Positions 18,857-28,058 are shown, counted from the stretch's first letter. The stretch is DNA of 64,000 nucleotides from Halorhodospira halochloris (GCF_002356555.2 NZ_AP017372.2:2586501-2650500); one strand, 5' to 3'. Notes: generated by a model not told the origin, from the sequence alone. Translations and numbers: made by a program.

Positions 18857-19291
18857 TTACTCATCGAGAGGGTACCGCATCTCGAGCGTGTTGCCAGAAG
18901 GGCCCGAGCGGTAGGCGACTTCCTCCATCAGTGAGGCGATGATAGCCAAGCCGCGCCCCCCCTCCTCCGGATACTGTGCATCGGCGTCCTGCTCCAGCCG
19001 ACTCAGGAGGCTATCGAGACTTTCCGGCATCGACCTGCCATGGTCGGTCACCGCAACGACAAGCCGATGCTGGTGCCGGGTTACTGTTACCTGGACGGTG
19101 TGGCCCGGCTCCCGCTGGTAGGCGTGGATGATGGCGTTATTGACCGCCTCGGACAGGGCTAGTTCCACGTCCACCGCAGCGGTCTCGTCTAGCCCTATCT
19201 CGCCGGCAAGTTCTTCCCAGGCTCGGCACAGCTCGGCGACCCGGCAGAGGTCCGAGTCCAGAGCTAGTTCGAGGAGGCTGCGCTCGCTCAC
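18857..19291 (-). CDS. RsbW-like anti-sigma factor / serine kinase (HATPase_c_2)
   Basis: This is a GHKL-type ATPase of the RsbW/SpoIIAB class, which binds a sigma factor or other target and phosphorylates an STAS partner. The 144-residue protein shows the N-box EAVNNAIIHAY, the G1 segment VTDHGRSMPE and the G2 segment GGRGLAII. It overlaps the STAS gene by 4 bp, and the PP2C phosphatase lies upstream, so the three form a complete partner switch. The controlled target is not encoded in the set. Confidence 0.88.
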   Translation of the reverse strand: MSERSLLELALDSDLCRVAELCRAWEELAGEIGLDETAAVDVELALSEAVNNAIIHAYQREPGHTVQVTVTRHQHRLVVAVTDHGRSMPESLDSLLSRLEQDADAQYPEEGGRGLAIIASLMEEVAYRSGPSGNTLEMRYPLDE

Positions 19292-19638
19292 CCCTCACCC
19301 GACAGCGCGGCAACCGCTTGCTCGACATTTTCATGCATGGGGAAGACCCCCTTGTCGAGCTTGGTCACCCGGAACAGCTGCTGGACCTTGGGGCTCTGCG
19401 CACCAGCGAGGACGACGGCGCCGCTCGGGTCGATGTTCTTGCGCAGCGAAAGTAGGGCCGATAGACCGCTGGAGTCAATGAATGTCACCTGGCTGAGATC
19501 AACGACGAACCTGGCAAAACCCCGGTCCAGGACCTCCAGAGCGGCCTGCTTGAACGACGATGCCTGGCTAGCGTCCAGACGCTCTACGCCTACTACCAAG
19601 ATCGCGATATCCCCCCGTTCTGTGACCGCATAGCTCAT
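19288..19638 (-). CDS. STAS-domain anti-sigma-factor antagonist (RsbV-like)
   Basis: This is a single STAS domain of 116 residues. The phosphoacceptor region FIDSSGLSALLS (Ser56/57) follows the strand ARFVVDLSQVT, as in SpoIIAA and RsbV. In the family, the unphosphorylated form binds the RsbW-like kinase and frees its target. The overlap with the kinase gene supports direct pairing. A 103-bp spacer separates it from the phosphatase gene. Confidence 0.9.
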   Translation of the reverse strand: MSYAVTERGDIAILVVGVERLDASQASSFKQAALEVLDRGFARFVVDLSQVTFIDSSGLSALLSLRKNIDPSGAVVLAGAQSPKVQQLFRVTKLDKGVFPMHENVEQAVAALSGEG

Positions 19639-19741
19639 GCCTGTTCCCCCTTATCGAACTCATCCCTTATGCTGAGCGGACCGTCTCTCTCAGCCAACAA
19701 ATCCCGGCTCGCACCGGACCCATTATGCTCCTGCGTGATAC

Positions 19742-20926
19742 TCACCGCCGACCTCTCACGCTCAGGCAGGCGAATGTCACGTCGTCCTCCGGCACCTCCT
19801 CGGTATGCGCCGCCATCATCCGCTCGATGCCACGTACCACCCCTTCGGCCGTACCCCCCCGCCACTGCTCCAGCGCAGCCTCAAGGCGCTCCTCCGAAAA
19901 GGGCGTGCCCATGCTGTCCTCGAACTCCACGAGACCGTCGGTGTAGATGAGCAGGAGATCGCCTCGCCCGACTGCGACCACGCCCTCCTCGTAAGAGCCC
20001 CATCCCCCGACGCCGATCGGGAGACCGCCGGTGGCAAGGGTCTCGCACCCGCCCTGCTGGCGCACCAGTAGCCCCGGCGGGTGGCCGGCGTTGCAGTAGC
20101 GGATCTCGCTGGCCACGGGATCGTAAATCAGGAAGAGGATGGTGAAGAACTTCTCGAAACGCTCCAGCGGGAACTCGGCATCCAGCGCCTCTAGGATGGC
20201 CGCCGGCGAGACCTCGCCGCGCTCAGTCACTCGCTGGCGGAGCGACTGCGCGGCAACGAACGAGACCAGCGCGGCGGCGACCCCGTGGCCGCTAACATCC
20301 AGCATGTAGAGCGCGATCCGGCCATCGCTCAGGGGGATCACCGATAGGGCGTCGCCGCCGAGTTCATCGCACGGCTGGTAGGACCAGGCTAAGTTATAGT
20401 CAGAATCATCCGGCTGTGCCTCCGGCAGGAGTGTCTGCTGGATGCGCGAGGCGACGGCGAGGTCCTGCTCGATCTTGCGCCGCTGCTCCTGGAGGCATCG
20501 ATTCTTGGCAGCCAGCTCGTCCGAGCGGATCTTGAGTTGGGTGTGTGTCCAAACGCGGGCCCGGACCACCGCACCGCTGAACGGCTTAGTAATGTAGTCG
20601 ACCGCTCCGAGGTCCAGCCCATGCGCCTCCTCAGCCTCCTCTCTCTTCGCCGTAATGAAGATCACCGGGATCCCTTGCGTATGCGGCTCCTGCTGCAGCC
20701 GCTCGAGGACCTCGTAGCCGCTCATGCCGGGCATGACGATATCGAGGAGAATGACATCAGGCAGGCGCTGGCGAGCAATGATCTCCAGCGCCTTCTCGCC
20801 GCTCTTGGCGATGAGGACCCGATAGGCGTCGTTGAGCAGCTTTGCTAGCCGCTCCAGGTTCGTCGACTGATCGTCAACGATGAGTACCGTCGGCCTTTCG
20901 GCGGTAGCGTCCTCATCTACCTCCAT
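19742..20926 (-). CDS. response regulator with PP2C/SpoIIE phosphatase output (RsbU-like)
   Basis: An N-terminal receiver domain has an acidic pair at Asp18/Asp19, a phosphoacceptor Asp62 in LLDIVMPG, and a conserved Lys in DYITKPF. A short coiled linker (residues about 135-165) precedes a SpoIIE-type PP2C phosphatase domain. That domain shows DVSGHGVAAAL, CNAGHPPG, YTDGLVEF and a C-terminal EDDVTFACL. It should dephosphorylate the STAS protein when the receiver is phosphorylated by an unlinked histidine kinase. It is divergent from the polysaccharide operon across a 342-bp regulatory region. Confidence 0.92.
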   Translation of the reverse strand: MEVDEDATAERPTVLIVDDQSTNLERLAKLLNDAYRVLIAKSGEKALEIIARQRLPDVILLDIVMPGMSGYEVLERLQQEPHTQGIPVIFITAKREEAEEAHGLDLGAVDYITKPFSGAVVRARVWTHTQLKIRSDELAAKNRCLQEQRRKIEQDLAVASRIQQTLLPEAQPDDSDYNLAWSYQPCDELGGDALSVIPLSDGRIALYMLDVSGHGVAAALVSFVAAQSLRQRVTERGEVSPAAILEALDAEFPLERFEKFFTILFLIYDPVASEIRYCNAGHPPGLLVRQQGGCETLATGGLPIGVGGWGSYEEGVVAVGRGDLLLIYTDGLVEFEDSMGTPFSEERLEAALEQWRGGTAEGVVRGIERMMAAHTEEVPEDDVTFACLSVRGRR

Positions 20927-21079
20927 GCCTCGCCCCTCGAATCGGAGCAGACTTGCCTATCGCACAACTGTCGTTCGAGCGTTTACATCTCATCCGGGCA
21001 AGCTACCACATACTGGCAAAACCTTCTAGGCTGTTAGTGCGCGTTCCGCAGCTGTTACGATAATCTATACCTCCAATCG

Positions 21080-21229
21080 GGTGCCTCTAAAAATTTCGCC
21101 GGCGCCACCATCCGCCCCAGTGTGGAGGACGCCGTGAATCCATCCCTGGAGGCTTCATGGCGCCATCCCTGGCGCCAAGACCTCCACACTGGGGCGGATG
21201 GTGGCGCCGGCGAAATTTTTAGAGGTTCC
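21080..21229. mobile_element. hairpin element copy A (MITE-like), with flanking direct repeats
   Basis: The 150-bp element has perfectly matching 45-bp arms (21084-21128 and 21181-21225) around a 52-nt core with its own GGCGCC palindromes. The ends read GG..CCTCTAAAA and TTTTAGAGGTTCC. CAATCG occurs immediately outside both ends (21074-21079 and 21230-21235) within a 9-bp repeat CCAATCGGG, as expected of a target-site duplication. It lies in the 342-bp gap between the phosphatase gene and the polysaccharide operon. The rest of that gap shows only a possible -10 (GATAAT near 21059). Confidence 0.82.
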
Positions 21230-21268
21230 CAATCGGGCCGCGGCTAGCATGTACTGAGGAAGCACGTA

Positions 21269-21973
21269 TTGAGGAAGGGGGTCATCGCTCTAGGTATCTT
21301 CGGCCTGGTGGCCGCGACGGCCGCCGCCTACGCCCGCCTGAACGCGGACCTGGTCCACTTCCGGGTCGCCGAGTGGATCGCTCCGCTAGGCTATACCGAG
21401 ATTGCAGGGGAGCATCTGGGCCGGAGCGTCGAGCTCGGCCTGAGCCACCCGGACCGACTCCGCGAAGCCGCACTCGAGCTGCTCCGGCGCGACGAGGCAG
21501 ATGCGGCCTTCGCCGCCATCGACCGCCTCTGCGGACAGGGCGAGTTGGAACCCGGCCTGCGGGCGATACTGGCCGGCCACCTCGACCGCCTCGGCCACCC
21601 CGACCGGGCCCGATCCCTCTATGACGGGGCGCAGCTGACCCCGCAGGGTACGATGCACTACGCCGAGCTGCTGCGGCGTGCTGATAAGCACGAGGCGGCC
21701 ATCGATCTCTACCGCAACCTGCTCCAGCGCCTGCCCCCGGACGATGGCGCCGCTCCAGAGTTCCCCAGCCGCGCCGACGTGCGCTTAGCCTGGGCTGAGA
21801 CACTGGCTTGGAACGGGGCATACGCCCACGCCGAGGCGGTGCTCGCCGAGCTCCTTGAGCAGCGGCCGGAGCACCGGCCGGCCCGGCTGTTGCGGGCGCG
21901 CGTCCTGGCCTGGGGCGGCAACCCGGACGCCGCCATCGAGGCATACCGCCACTACCTGGGAGACACACCATGA
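21269..21973 (+). CDS. membrane-anchored TPR protein of the polysaccharide operon
   Basis: This 234-residue protein has one N-terminal hydrophobic segment (residues 4-21) and then helical TPR-like repeats, clearest in residues 120-234 (HYAELLRRADKHEAAIDLY, LLRARVLAWGGNPDAAIEAY). The start appears to be TTG at 21269 with GAGGA about 9 nt upstream. It probably sits in the inner membrane facing the periplasm, as a scaffold for polysaccharide export comparable in role to AlgK-type TPR proteins; this is inference. Its stop overlaps the next ATG. Confidence 0.8.
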   Translation: MRKGVIALGIFGLVAATAAAYARLNADLVHFRVAEWIAPLGYTEIAGEHLGRSVELGLSHPDRLREAALELLRRDEADAAFAAIDRLCGQGELEPGLRAILAGHLDRLGHPDRARSLYDGAQLTPQGTMHYAELLRRADKHEAAIDLYRNLLQRLPPDDGAAPEFPSRADVRLAWAETLAWNGAYAHAEAVLAELLEQRPEHRPARLLRARVLAWGGNPDAAIEAYRHYLGDTP

Positions 21974-22644
21974 CACCGGACAAGGCCAACCCATTAACGC
22001 TCCTGCTACTCCTGGCGCCGCTGGCCGCATCTGGCAACGACATCGACCGAGACTCTCTCCCGGATCCAGACGCGCTGACACCACCGCCCATGGCTGAGCC
22101 ACCTGCCCCGGACCCGACACCGGGGCGCGCCGCTGACACGGATGAGATCCAAGCCCGCCTTGAGCTAGCCCGCCTGCTCGCCGACCGGGAACACTACGAC
22201 GAGGCTATTCAGGAGTACCGCAGGGTCCTGGAGGCTGAACCCGAGCGGATCAAGGCGCGCGTGGGGCTGGCTCGAACACTCTTCTGGGCCGGACAACACG
22301 AGGCGGCCGCCGCCGAGATCGAGGCCATCGATACCGAGGACCTAAGCCTGCAGGAGAGGCTCTTCATAGCCGACCTCCACCTGAGTAACGACGACTACGA
22401 CGCCGCCATCGAGCTCTACGCTGCCTACCTCGCAGAGCACCCCGACGACCACGAGGTCCGCCACAAGAAGGCCCTGGCGCTAGCTTGGTCGGAGCGCCAC
22501 GCCGCCGCCATCGAGCAGTTCGAGGCGCTGGTGGAGGCACGACCGCGGGACCGGCAACTCCAGCGACAGTTCGCCAAGGTTCTGACCTGGGCCGACAAGC
22601 CGGACCGTGCCATCGAGATGCTGCAGCGTAGCCTGGAGGAGTAG
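21970..22644 (+). CDS. periplasmic TPR protein of the polysaccharide operon
   Basis: An N-terminal signal sequence (LTLLLLLAPLAASG) and a Pro-rich linker (residues about 30-55) precede four or more TPR units. Examples are DREHYDEAIQEYRRVLEAEP and NDDYDAAIELYAAYLAEHP. The 224-residue product is predicted to be periplasmic. It overlaps the previous gene by 4 bp and is followed 3 bp later by the porin gene, so the three TPR proteins are made together. No enzymatic motif is visible. Confidence 0.82.
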   Translation: MTPDKANPLTLLLLLAPLAASGNDIDRDSLPDPDALTPPPMAEPPAPDPTPGRAADTDEIQARLELARLLADREHYDEAIQEYRRVLEAEPERIKARVGLARTLFWAGQHEAAAAEIEAIDTEDLSLQERLFIADLHLSNDDYDAAIELYAAYLAEHPDDHEVRHKKALALAWSERHAAAIEQFEALVEARPRDRQLQRQFAKVLTWADKPDRAIEMLQRSLEE

Positions 22645-22647
22645 CCA

Positions 22648-25278
22648 GTGCCTTGGCACCGCCGGACCATCGGGGCGAGCACCGCAGCGGCGGTGCTGGT
22701 ATTGGCCATGGTGGCTGATCAGACCTCCGCGCAGCCTTTGGAAGGGCAAGCGGAAGCGAGCCTCGTCGCTGCGCAGGAGCACATCACCGACCACGAGGCG
22801 CGGCACCAGCTCGCTCGGCTGCTCTCCTACCAGCCCGAGCGCTGGGAGCAGGCCTTGCACCATTACCGCCGCCTGCTTGAGGATGCTCCCGAGGATCCGG
22901 AGCTGATCACCGATACCGCGAAACTCCTCTACTGGAAGGACCGCCCCGGCGCAGCCGCCCGACTGCTGGACTCTCTGCCTGAACAGACGGCGCAGGAGCG
23001 CGCGAGCCTACTCCTCCAGGCCCGGATCGAAAACGCGCTCGGGCGCGTGGGCCAAGCGCTCGACATCCTCGAGGGCCTGAGTCCCCTGGACGGACGCGAA
23101 GAGCAGCTTCAGTACACCGAAACTCTAATCCGCTCCGGCGCCCTCCACCGCGCCGAGGCAATCCTGCGCGAGTTCCTAGCGCAGCAGCCGGAGGATCGCG
23201 AGTTCAGGCTCCGCCTCGGTGACCTCCTCCAGACCCAGGGTCGGCACTACGCCGCCGAGCACCACTACACCCACTTGCTCGCTGAAGCCCCCGAGGACGA
23301 GGTCATTCTCGGCCGGCTGAAAGGTCTCGCCGCGGCGACCGGCTTCCATTCCCATCCCCCTCCTAGCCGGGCACCCGACGCGGACCCGCTCGCTGCGCCA
23401 CCACTCGCCCGCTACGCGGCGCAGCAAGTCCCTGATCCGGAACACGAACGCAAGGCTCAACCCACGCCGCCGAGGGAGGAAGCCGAAACGATCCCGCCGC
23501 ATGAGCGGGAGGCACCGAGCGGCGAGGCCGACCCCGAGGCTGCGCGCGAGCTCTTCCACAAGGCCCAGCGCCTCACCGAGCAGGGCGAGATACAGCAGGC
23601 CGAGGAAACCGTCCGGGAGGCGCTGGCGCATGAGCCGGAGCTCACCCTCGCCTGTTACTTGCATGCCGATCTGCTGCTCTCGCTCGGTGCGCTGGACGCG
23701 GCCGAGTCCCGGCTCGAGGCCCTAGCCGAGCGCTTCCCGGACGCCACCCAGCCCCGCCTAGCCCTGGCGCGGCTAGCCTCATGGCAGGACGAGTTCGACC
23801 GCTCTCGGGAGCTCTACGACGCGCTTGCAAGGGCCTACCCAGAGGACCCAACCTTCGCCTGGGAGGCAGCGCGTGTCGCGTGGTGGGCCGGCGAGCACGA
23901 GGAGTCCTTGGGCCGCTACGAGGCCCTGCTGGTGGGCTCGCAGGAGGCATGGGTGGAGCACCCCGAACTGGGAGTCGCAGCCGACGCCATCCTGCAGGCG
24001 GGCGACCCACCCTTTGCCGAGCTCGAGGCCCGACTTATCGAGCACGGGGAGCCGATCGCCGACCACCCGGACTACCCTCGCTATGCTCTGCAGAAGGCGG
24101 TCTACCTAGAGGGGCGCAGCAAGCTCCTCGTCCGGCAGCAGCGTCCGCGCGAGGCGCTGTCCGTGCTACAGCGAGCGACCCATTTCCAGCCCGGCAACCA
24201 GAAGACGCTTCTCGACCAGGCCCAGGTAGCCTGCAGTCTAGGGCTGTGCGAGCTGGAGCGCGAGACCTACCAGCAGCTACTCGACATCGAGCCGCAGCAC
24301 GGGCAGGCCCGACAGGGCCTCGAGCTCCTGCGCCGCGAGCGCAGCCCCAAGGCCGGGGTACAGGCTGCGTACCGCAGCGAATCCGGTCAGGAGACCGAGA
24401 TCGAGGTGAGTAGCTACGGCCTCCATGGCAGCCTCCCTGTCGGCCGGCGGGCACACGGTGAAGTCACTGTCGATCGTCTCCACTACGACTTCAATTCGGA
24501 GACCCCAGAGGCGCTCGATCAGACCCGGGGAAGCCGGATCCAGGGCGCACTGACCGGCGTCGCCGGCCCGCAGTTGCTCTGGCGTGCCGAACTCGCGCAC
24601 ACGCGTCTCGACGAAGCCGAGGCGAGGAACGCCACCGAGGGGCGGACGCAGGCCGAGTACCACCCCGACGACCACTGGCGCGCTGGCGCCGCGCTGGCCC
24701 GGCAGCGGGTCCTGCGCAACGCGCGGACGGCGCAAGATCGGGTTTACCGGCGCGTGGTTGAGCTCGAGCTCGACCACTACCCACATCGACGGATCGATCT
24801 AACTAGCCGCGCGGAGCTGGCCGACTACAGCGACGACAACCGCGGCTACCTGCTGGAACTCCAGCCGCGGGCGCGTATCACCGATCACCCCCGCAAGCTC
24901 ACGCTGGGCTTGACGCTCCAGTACCGCGACTACGACGAGGACGACGAGGACAATAGCGCCCCCGAAAACGGGCATCAGAACCAGGGCGTGGAGGAGTTCG
25001 GCTACTGGACGCCCCAGCGGTATGTCGCCAAACGCCTGTTCCTGGAGTGGCGCCACGACCTAGCAGAGGTCTTTGCCTGCCGGGCGCTGGCGCACCACTA
25101 CCGGCTCCGGGTCGCGCCCTACACCGATAGTGACGGCAACAGCGGCGCGCGCTGGAGCTTGGCGTACATCTGGGACGCCTCGGAGCGGCTCCAGCTGTCG
25201 GCCGACACCTTCCTGGAACGCTCGAGCGAGTGGGACACCGAGGGCTTGGCCCTGCGCGCTACCTGGCACTTCCACTGA
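22648..25278 (+). CDS. TPR plus beta-barrel outer-membrane exporter (BcsC/PgaA-like architecture)
   Basis: The start is GTG at 22648, giving an 876-residue protein with a signal peptide. TPR repeats cover residues about 40-240 and 290-570, separated by a charged linker. Residues 575-876 alternate in beta-strand fashion and include YWTPQRYVAKRLFLEWR, similar to the barrel signature of cellulose and PNAG porins. The chain ends in WHFH. By architecture it is the outer-membrane channel through which the polymer made by the downstream synthase leaves the cell. Sequence family is not assigned beyond this. Confidence 0.83.
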   Translation: MPWHRRTIGASTAAAVLVLAMVADQTSAQPLEGQAEASLVAAQEHITDHEARHQLARLLSYQPERWEQALHHYRRLLEDAPEDPELITDTAKLLYWKDRPGAAARLLDSLPEQTAQERASLLLQARIENALGRVGQALDILEGLSPLDGREEQLQYTETLIRSGALHRAEAILREFLAQQPEDREFRLRLGDLLQTQGRHYAAEHHYTHLLAEAPEDEVILGRLKGLAAATGFHSHPPPSRAPDADPLAAPPLARYAAQQVPDPEHERKAQPTPPREEAETIPPHEREAPSGEADPEAARELFHKAQRLTEQGEIQQAEETVREALAHEPELTLACYLHADLLLSLGALDAAESRLEALAERFPDATQPRLALARLASWQDEFDRSRELYDALARAYPEDPTFAWEAARVAWWAGEHEESLGRYEALLVGSQEAWVEHPELGVAADAILQAGDPPFAELEARLIEHGEPIADHPDYPRYALQKAVYLEGRSKLLVRQQRPREALSVLQRATHFQPGNQKTLLDQAQVACSLGLCELERETYQQLLDIEPQHGQARQGLELLRRERSPKAGVQAAYRSESGQETEIEVSSYGLHGSLPVGRRAHGEVTVDRLHYDFNSETPEALDQTRGSRIQGALTGVAGPQLLWRAELAHTRLDEAEARNATEGRTQAEYHPDDHWRAGAALARQRVLRNARTAQDRVYRRVVELELDHYPHRRIDLTSRAELADYSDDNRGYLLELQPRARITDHPRKLTLGLTLQYRDYDEDDEDNSAPENGHQNQGVEEFGYWTPQRYVAKRLFLEWRHDLAEVFACRALAHHYRLRVAPYTDSDGNSGARWSLAYIWDASERLQLSADTFLERSSEWDTEGLALRATWHFH

Positions 25279-25296
25279 CGCGGTAACGGATAGTCT

Positions 25297-27000
25297 ATGG
25301 CCAAGCTCACCCGCTACTTGAACCGGAACCTGACGCTCGCCCTCGCGGGCGTAGCGATCTGCACCATCCTGCTCTACCTGATCGCCCGCACTACGCTGTT
25401 CCTCTTCGCGGACTACCTCTGGGTTGAGAAGGCAGCAGCCTCGCTGCTGCTGCTCGCCGAGCTGTTCATCATGGTCCACGCGCTCGGTTACTTCCTCAAC
25501 GTCTACCATGTCAACCGCGGGGGCGGGCCCCGGGGCGGGCCCCGGGCCGCCGCTACCACCGACGGCACCCCGCAGTCGTCAGCGCCGCGGTTCATCGACG
25601 AGCAAGCCCAGGCGCAGCTCGCCGAAAAGGAGCCTCCGGAGGTCGCGATCATCGTCGCCGCCTACCGGGAGCCACTGTGGCTCGTCGAGGAGACGCTCAC
25701 CTGCTTCTACAACCTCACCTACCCCAACAAGCGGCTATTCCTGCTCGACGACACGCGCTACGACCCCGCCGATCAGCGCTCGCCGGAGATGACAGAATAT
25801 CGCCAGGCCCTCGATGAGATGTGCCAGCGCATCGGTGTCCACCTCTTCCGTCGCCCCTGGCGTGGCGCCAAGGCCGGGATGATCAATGACTTCCTCGCCT
25901 TCCTCGACGGCCGCCCGCCAGAGGGCTTTGAGCTCCGGCGTAGCCCACTGGATGACCGGCCCTTCGACATCAAATACGTCGCTGTCTTCGATGCAGACAT
26001 GAACCCGCTGCCCGACTTCGCCGAACCCCTTGTCGCCCAGATGGAGGCGGAGCCGGATCTGGCCTTTATCCAGACGCCACAGTACTACTCCAACTTCGAG
26101 AGCAACCGGGTGGCCCACGCCGCCGGCATGCAGCAGGCGATCTTCTACGAGTACATCTGCGAGGGGAAAAGCTCCCAGGACACCATGTTCTGCTGCGGTA
26201 CCAACGTCTTACTCCGCCGCGAAGCTCTCAAAGATGTCGGCGGCTTCGACGAGAGCTCGGTAACCGAGGACTTCGCCACCTCGTTACGCTTCCACTCCCG
26301 CGGCTGGCGCTCGGCCTACGTCAACCGGATCTGCGCCTTCGGCCAGGGGCCGGAGGACCTGAGCAGCTACTTCAAGCAGCAGTTCCGCTGGGCGCTAGGT
26401 ACGGTGGGCCTGTTCCGCAGGATTCTCCAGGGGCTCGTCCGCTCCCCTCGCCAACTCTCGGCGGCCAAGTGGTGGGAGTACACCCTCTCCGGCAGCCACT
26501 ATTTCGTGGGATGGGTGTTCCTGATCTTGGTCCTGAGCCCAGCCCTGTATCTGCTGCTGGGGGTGCCGAGCTTCTTCGCCCGGGCGGATATCTATCTGCT
26601 GTTCTTCTTCCCCTACATCGTGATCGCGCTCGCCGTCTTTACCCTGGTCATGAGCCAACGCAAATACCGACTGCGGGATCTAGTATCCGGGATCGTCCTC
26701 CAGGCCACGGCCTTCCCGGTCTACATCAAGGCCAGTTTGCTCGGCATCCTCGGCGTCCGCGGGACCTTTACCACCACCCCGAAGGCGGGTAGCCACGCCG
26801 CGCCGCTGCGGGCGCTGTGGCCCCACCTTAGCCTGATCGCGCTGTCCATCATCGCTATCACCTGGGGCATCATGCGGGCCCTCTTCGAGCAGGAGCCAAT
26901 ATGGGCCATCCTGGTCAACACGCTCTGGTGCCTTTACCACCTAGGCATCCTGCTGGCAGTGTTCTACTTTAATAACCCGGCACAGGAACATACGGCATGA
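25297..27000 (+). CDS. processive family 2 glycosyltransferase (polysaccharide synthase)
   Basis: This is an inner-membrane synthase of the cellulose-synthase type, 567 residues. Two N-terminal membrane segments precede the GT2 domain. That domain carries LLDD (Asp151/152), FDAD (Asp232/Asp234), TED (323-325) and QQFRW (361-365), the full processive set. Several C-terminal membrane segments follow. FTTTPK at 491-496 sits where BcsA has its FxVTxK gating loop. No PilZ domain is fused; a separate PilZ gene closes the operon. The sugar nucleotide used cannot be read from sequence. Confidence 0.92.
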   Translation: MAKLTRYLNRNLTLALAGVAICTILLYLIARTTLFLFADYLWVEKAAASLLLLAELFIMVHALGYFLNVYHVNRGGGPRGGPRAAATTDGTPQSSAPRFIDEQAQAQLAEKEPPEVAIIVAAYREPLWLVEETLTCFYNLTYPNKRLFLLDDTRYDPADQRSPEMTEYRQALDEMCQRIGVHLFRRPWRGAKAGMINDFLAFLDGRPPEGFELRRSPLDDRPFDIKYVAVFDADMNPLPDFAEPLVAQMEAEPDLAFIQTPQYYSNFESNRVAHAAGMQQAIFYEYICEGKSSQDTMFCCGTNVLLRREALKDVGGFDESSVTEDFATSLRFHSRGWRSAYVNRICAFGQGPEDLSSYFKQQFRWALGTVGLFRRILQGLVRSPRQLSAAKWWEYTLSGSHYFVGWVFLILVLSPALYLLLGVPSFFARADIYLLFFFPYIVIALAVFTLVMSQRKYRLRDLVSGIVLQATAFPVYIKASLLGILGVRGTFTTTPKAGSHAAPLRALWPHLSLIALSIIAITWGIMRALFEQEPIWAILVNTLWCLYHLGILLAVFYFNNPAQEHTA

Positions 27001-28058
27001 TCTATCGGCGCCTCATCCAATGGACCGGCGGCCTCCTCCTTCTCGGCGCCCATGTCCTTGTGACCTCTCTGGCCTCGGCGGGCAGCGCAGCACCGACCGC
27101 AGACGCAAAGGTCCCCTTCGGGGTTGCGCTCGACGGCAAGGCGACCCGCGAGCGCCTCGCCACCATCGAGCGCGAGCTCGACCTGGAACTGGACCTCGTT
27201 GCCATTTTTACCCAGTTCCCTGAGGATCCGCGGCACGATAACTTCCCCGCCGAGCAACTGGTGGCCATCCGGGACACTGACGCCCGCCCGGTACTGACCT
27301 GGGAGCCGATGCACGTTCAGGACGGCGAGGAGCACATCCTCCCCGCTTCGGCGATCACGGACGGCACCTATGACCCCTACCTGCGCCGCTTCGCCCGTGG
27401 AGTTAAGGCCTTCGGGGATCCGGTACTCATCCGCTTCGCCCATGAGATGAACCTGATCCGCTACCATTGGGGGGAGGCGACCCCGGAGACCTACGGCCCC
27501 GAGACTCCGGAGCGTTACCGGGAGATGTTCCGCTACGTAGTGCGCATCTTCCGCGAGGAGGGTGCCGCCGAGCACGCCCGCTTCGCCTTCAACCCCAACG
27601 CCGAGTCGGTGCCCTCCCCGGAGCACGATTCGGACGCTGCCTGGAACCGGCCGGAGGCGTACTACCCGGGTAATGACAAAGTCGACGTGTTAGCCATGGA
27701 TGGCTACAACTGGGGCACCACACAGACCCCGGCCGAGCACGGGTGGCAGAGCCAGCACCAGTCCTTCCGGACCATCTTCGAGCCCCTTTATCGCACCCTG
27801 CGGGAACTCGCCCCGGAGAAGCCCATTTACGTCCTCGAGACCGCCAGCGCTGTGGAGGGCGGCGATAAGGCGCGCTGGATAGAGCAGGCCGCGGCGACGG
27901 CGATGGAATGGCAGCTGGCCGGGGTCGTCTGGTTCCACAACGACAAGGAGCTGGACTGGCGCCTAGACGCCGGCGTTGAGGACACCGCGCTCGACCCCCT
28001 GCGGCGCATGCAGGGAGGTTCTGGGGACGCGCGCGAGGAGTCTCCGAACGATGAGTGA
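26997..28058 (+). CDS. GH26-family glycoside hydrolase, exported
   Basis: This 353-residue protein has an N-terminal membrane/signal segment (residues 10-30) and a GH26-type (beta/alpha)8 domain. The acid/base Glu150 lies in RFAHEMN and the nucleophile candidate Glu281 in YVLETAS. Supporting segments are LTWEPM and FNPNAE. Known GH26 enzymes cut beta-mannan, beta-1,3-xylan or mixed-linkage beta-glucan. In this operon it probably trims or edits the nascent polymer in the periplasm, as BcsZ does for cellulose. The start overlaps the synthase stop by 4 bp. Confidence 0.85.
   Translation: MIYRRLIQWTGGLLLLGAHVLVTSLASAGSAAPTADAKVPFGVALDGKATRERLATIERELDLELDLVAIFTQFPEDPRHDNFPAEQLVAIRDTDARPVLTWEPMHVQDGEEHILPASAITDGTYDPYLRRFARGVKAFGDPVLIRFAHEMNLIRYHWGEATPETYGPETPERYREMFRYVVRIFREEGAAEHARFAFNPNAESVPSPEHDSDAAWNRPEAYYPGNDKVDVLAMDGYNWGTTQTPAEHGWQSQHQSFRTIFEPLYRTLRELAPEKPIYVLETASAVEGGDKARWIEQAAATAMEWQLAGVVWFHNDKELDWRLDAGVEDTALDPLRRMQGGSGDAREESPNDE

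Noticed and set aside
18485-18934. 149-codon plus-strand open frame
   Set aside because: It runs antisense to the end of the anti-sigma gene and to the beta-barrel remnant, lacks a ribosome binding site, and the minus-strand reading gives a more protein-like product.
21282-22139. 285-codon minus-strand open frame opposite the TPR genes
   Set aside because: Composition is dominated by Arg, Gly, Pro and Ser, as expected of an antisense frame in GC-rich coding DNA; TPR repeats on the plus strand are clear.
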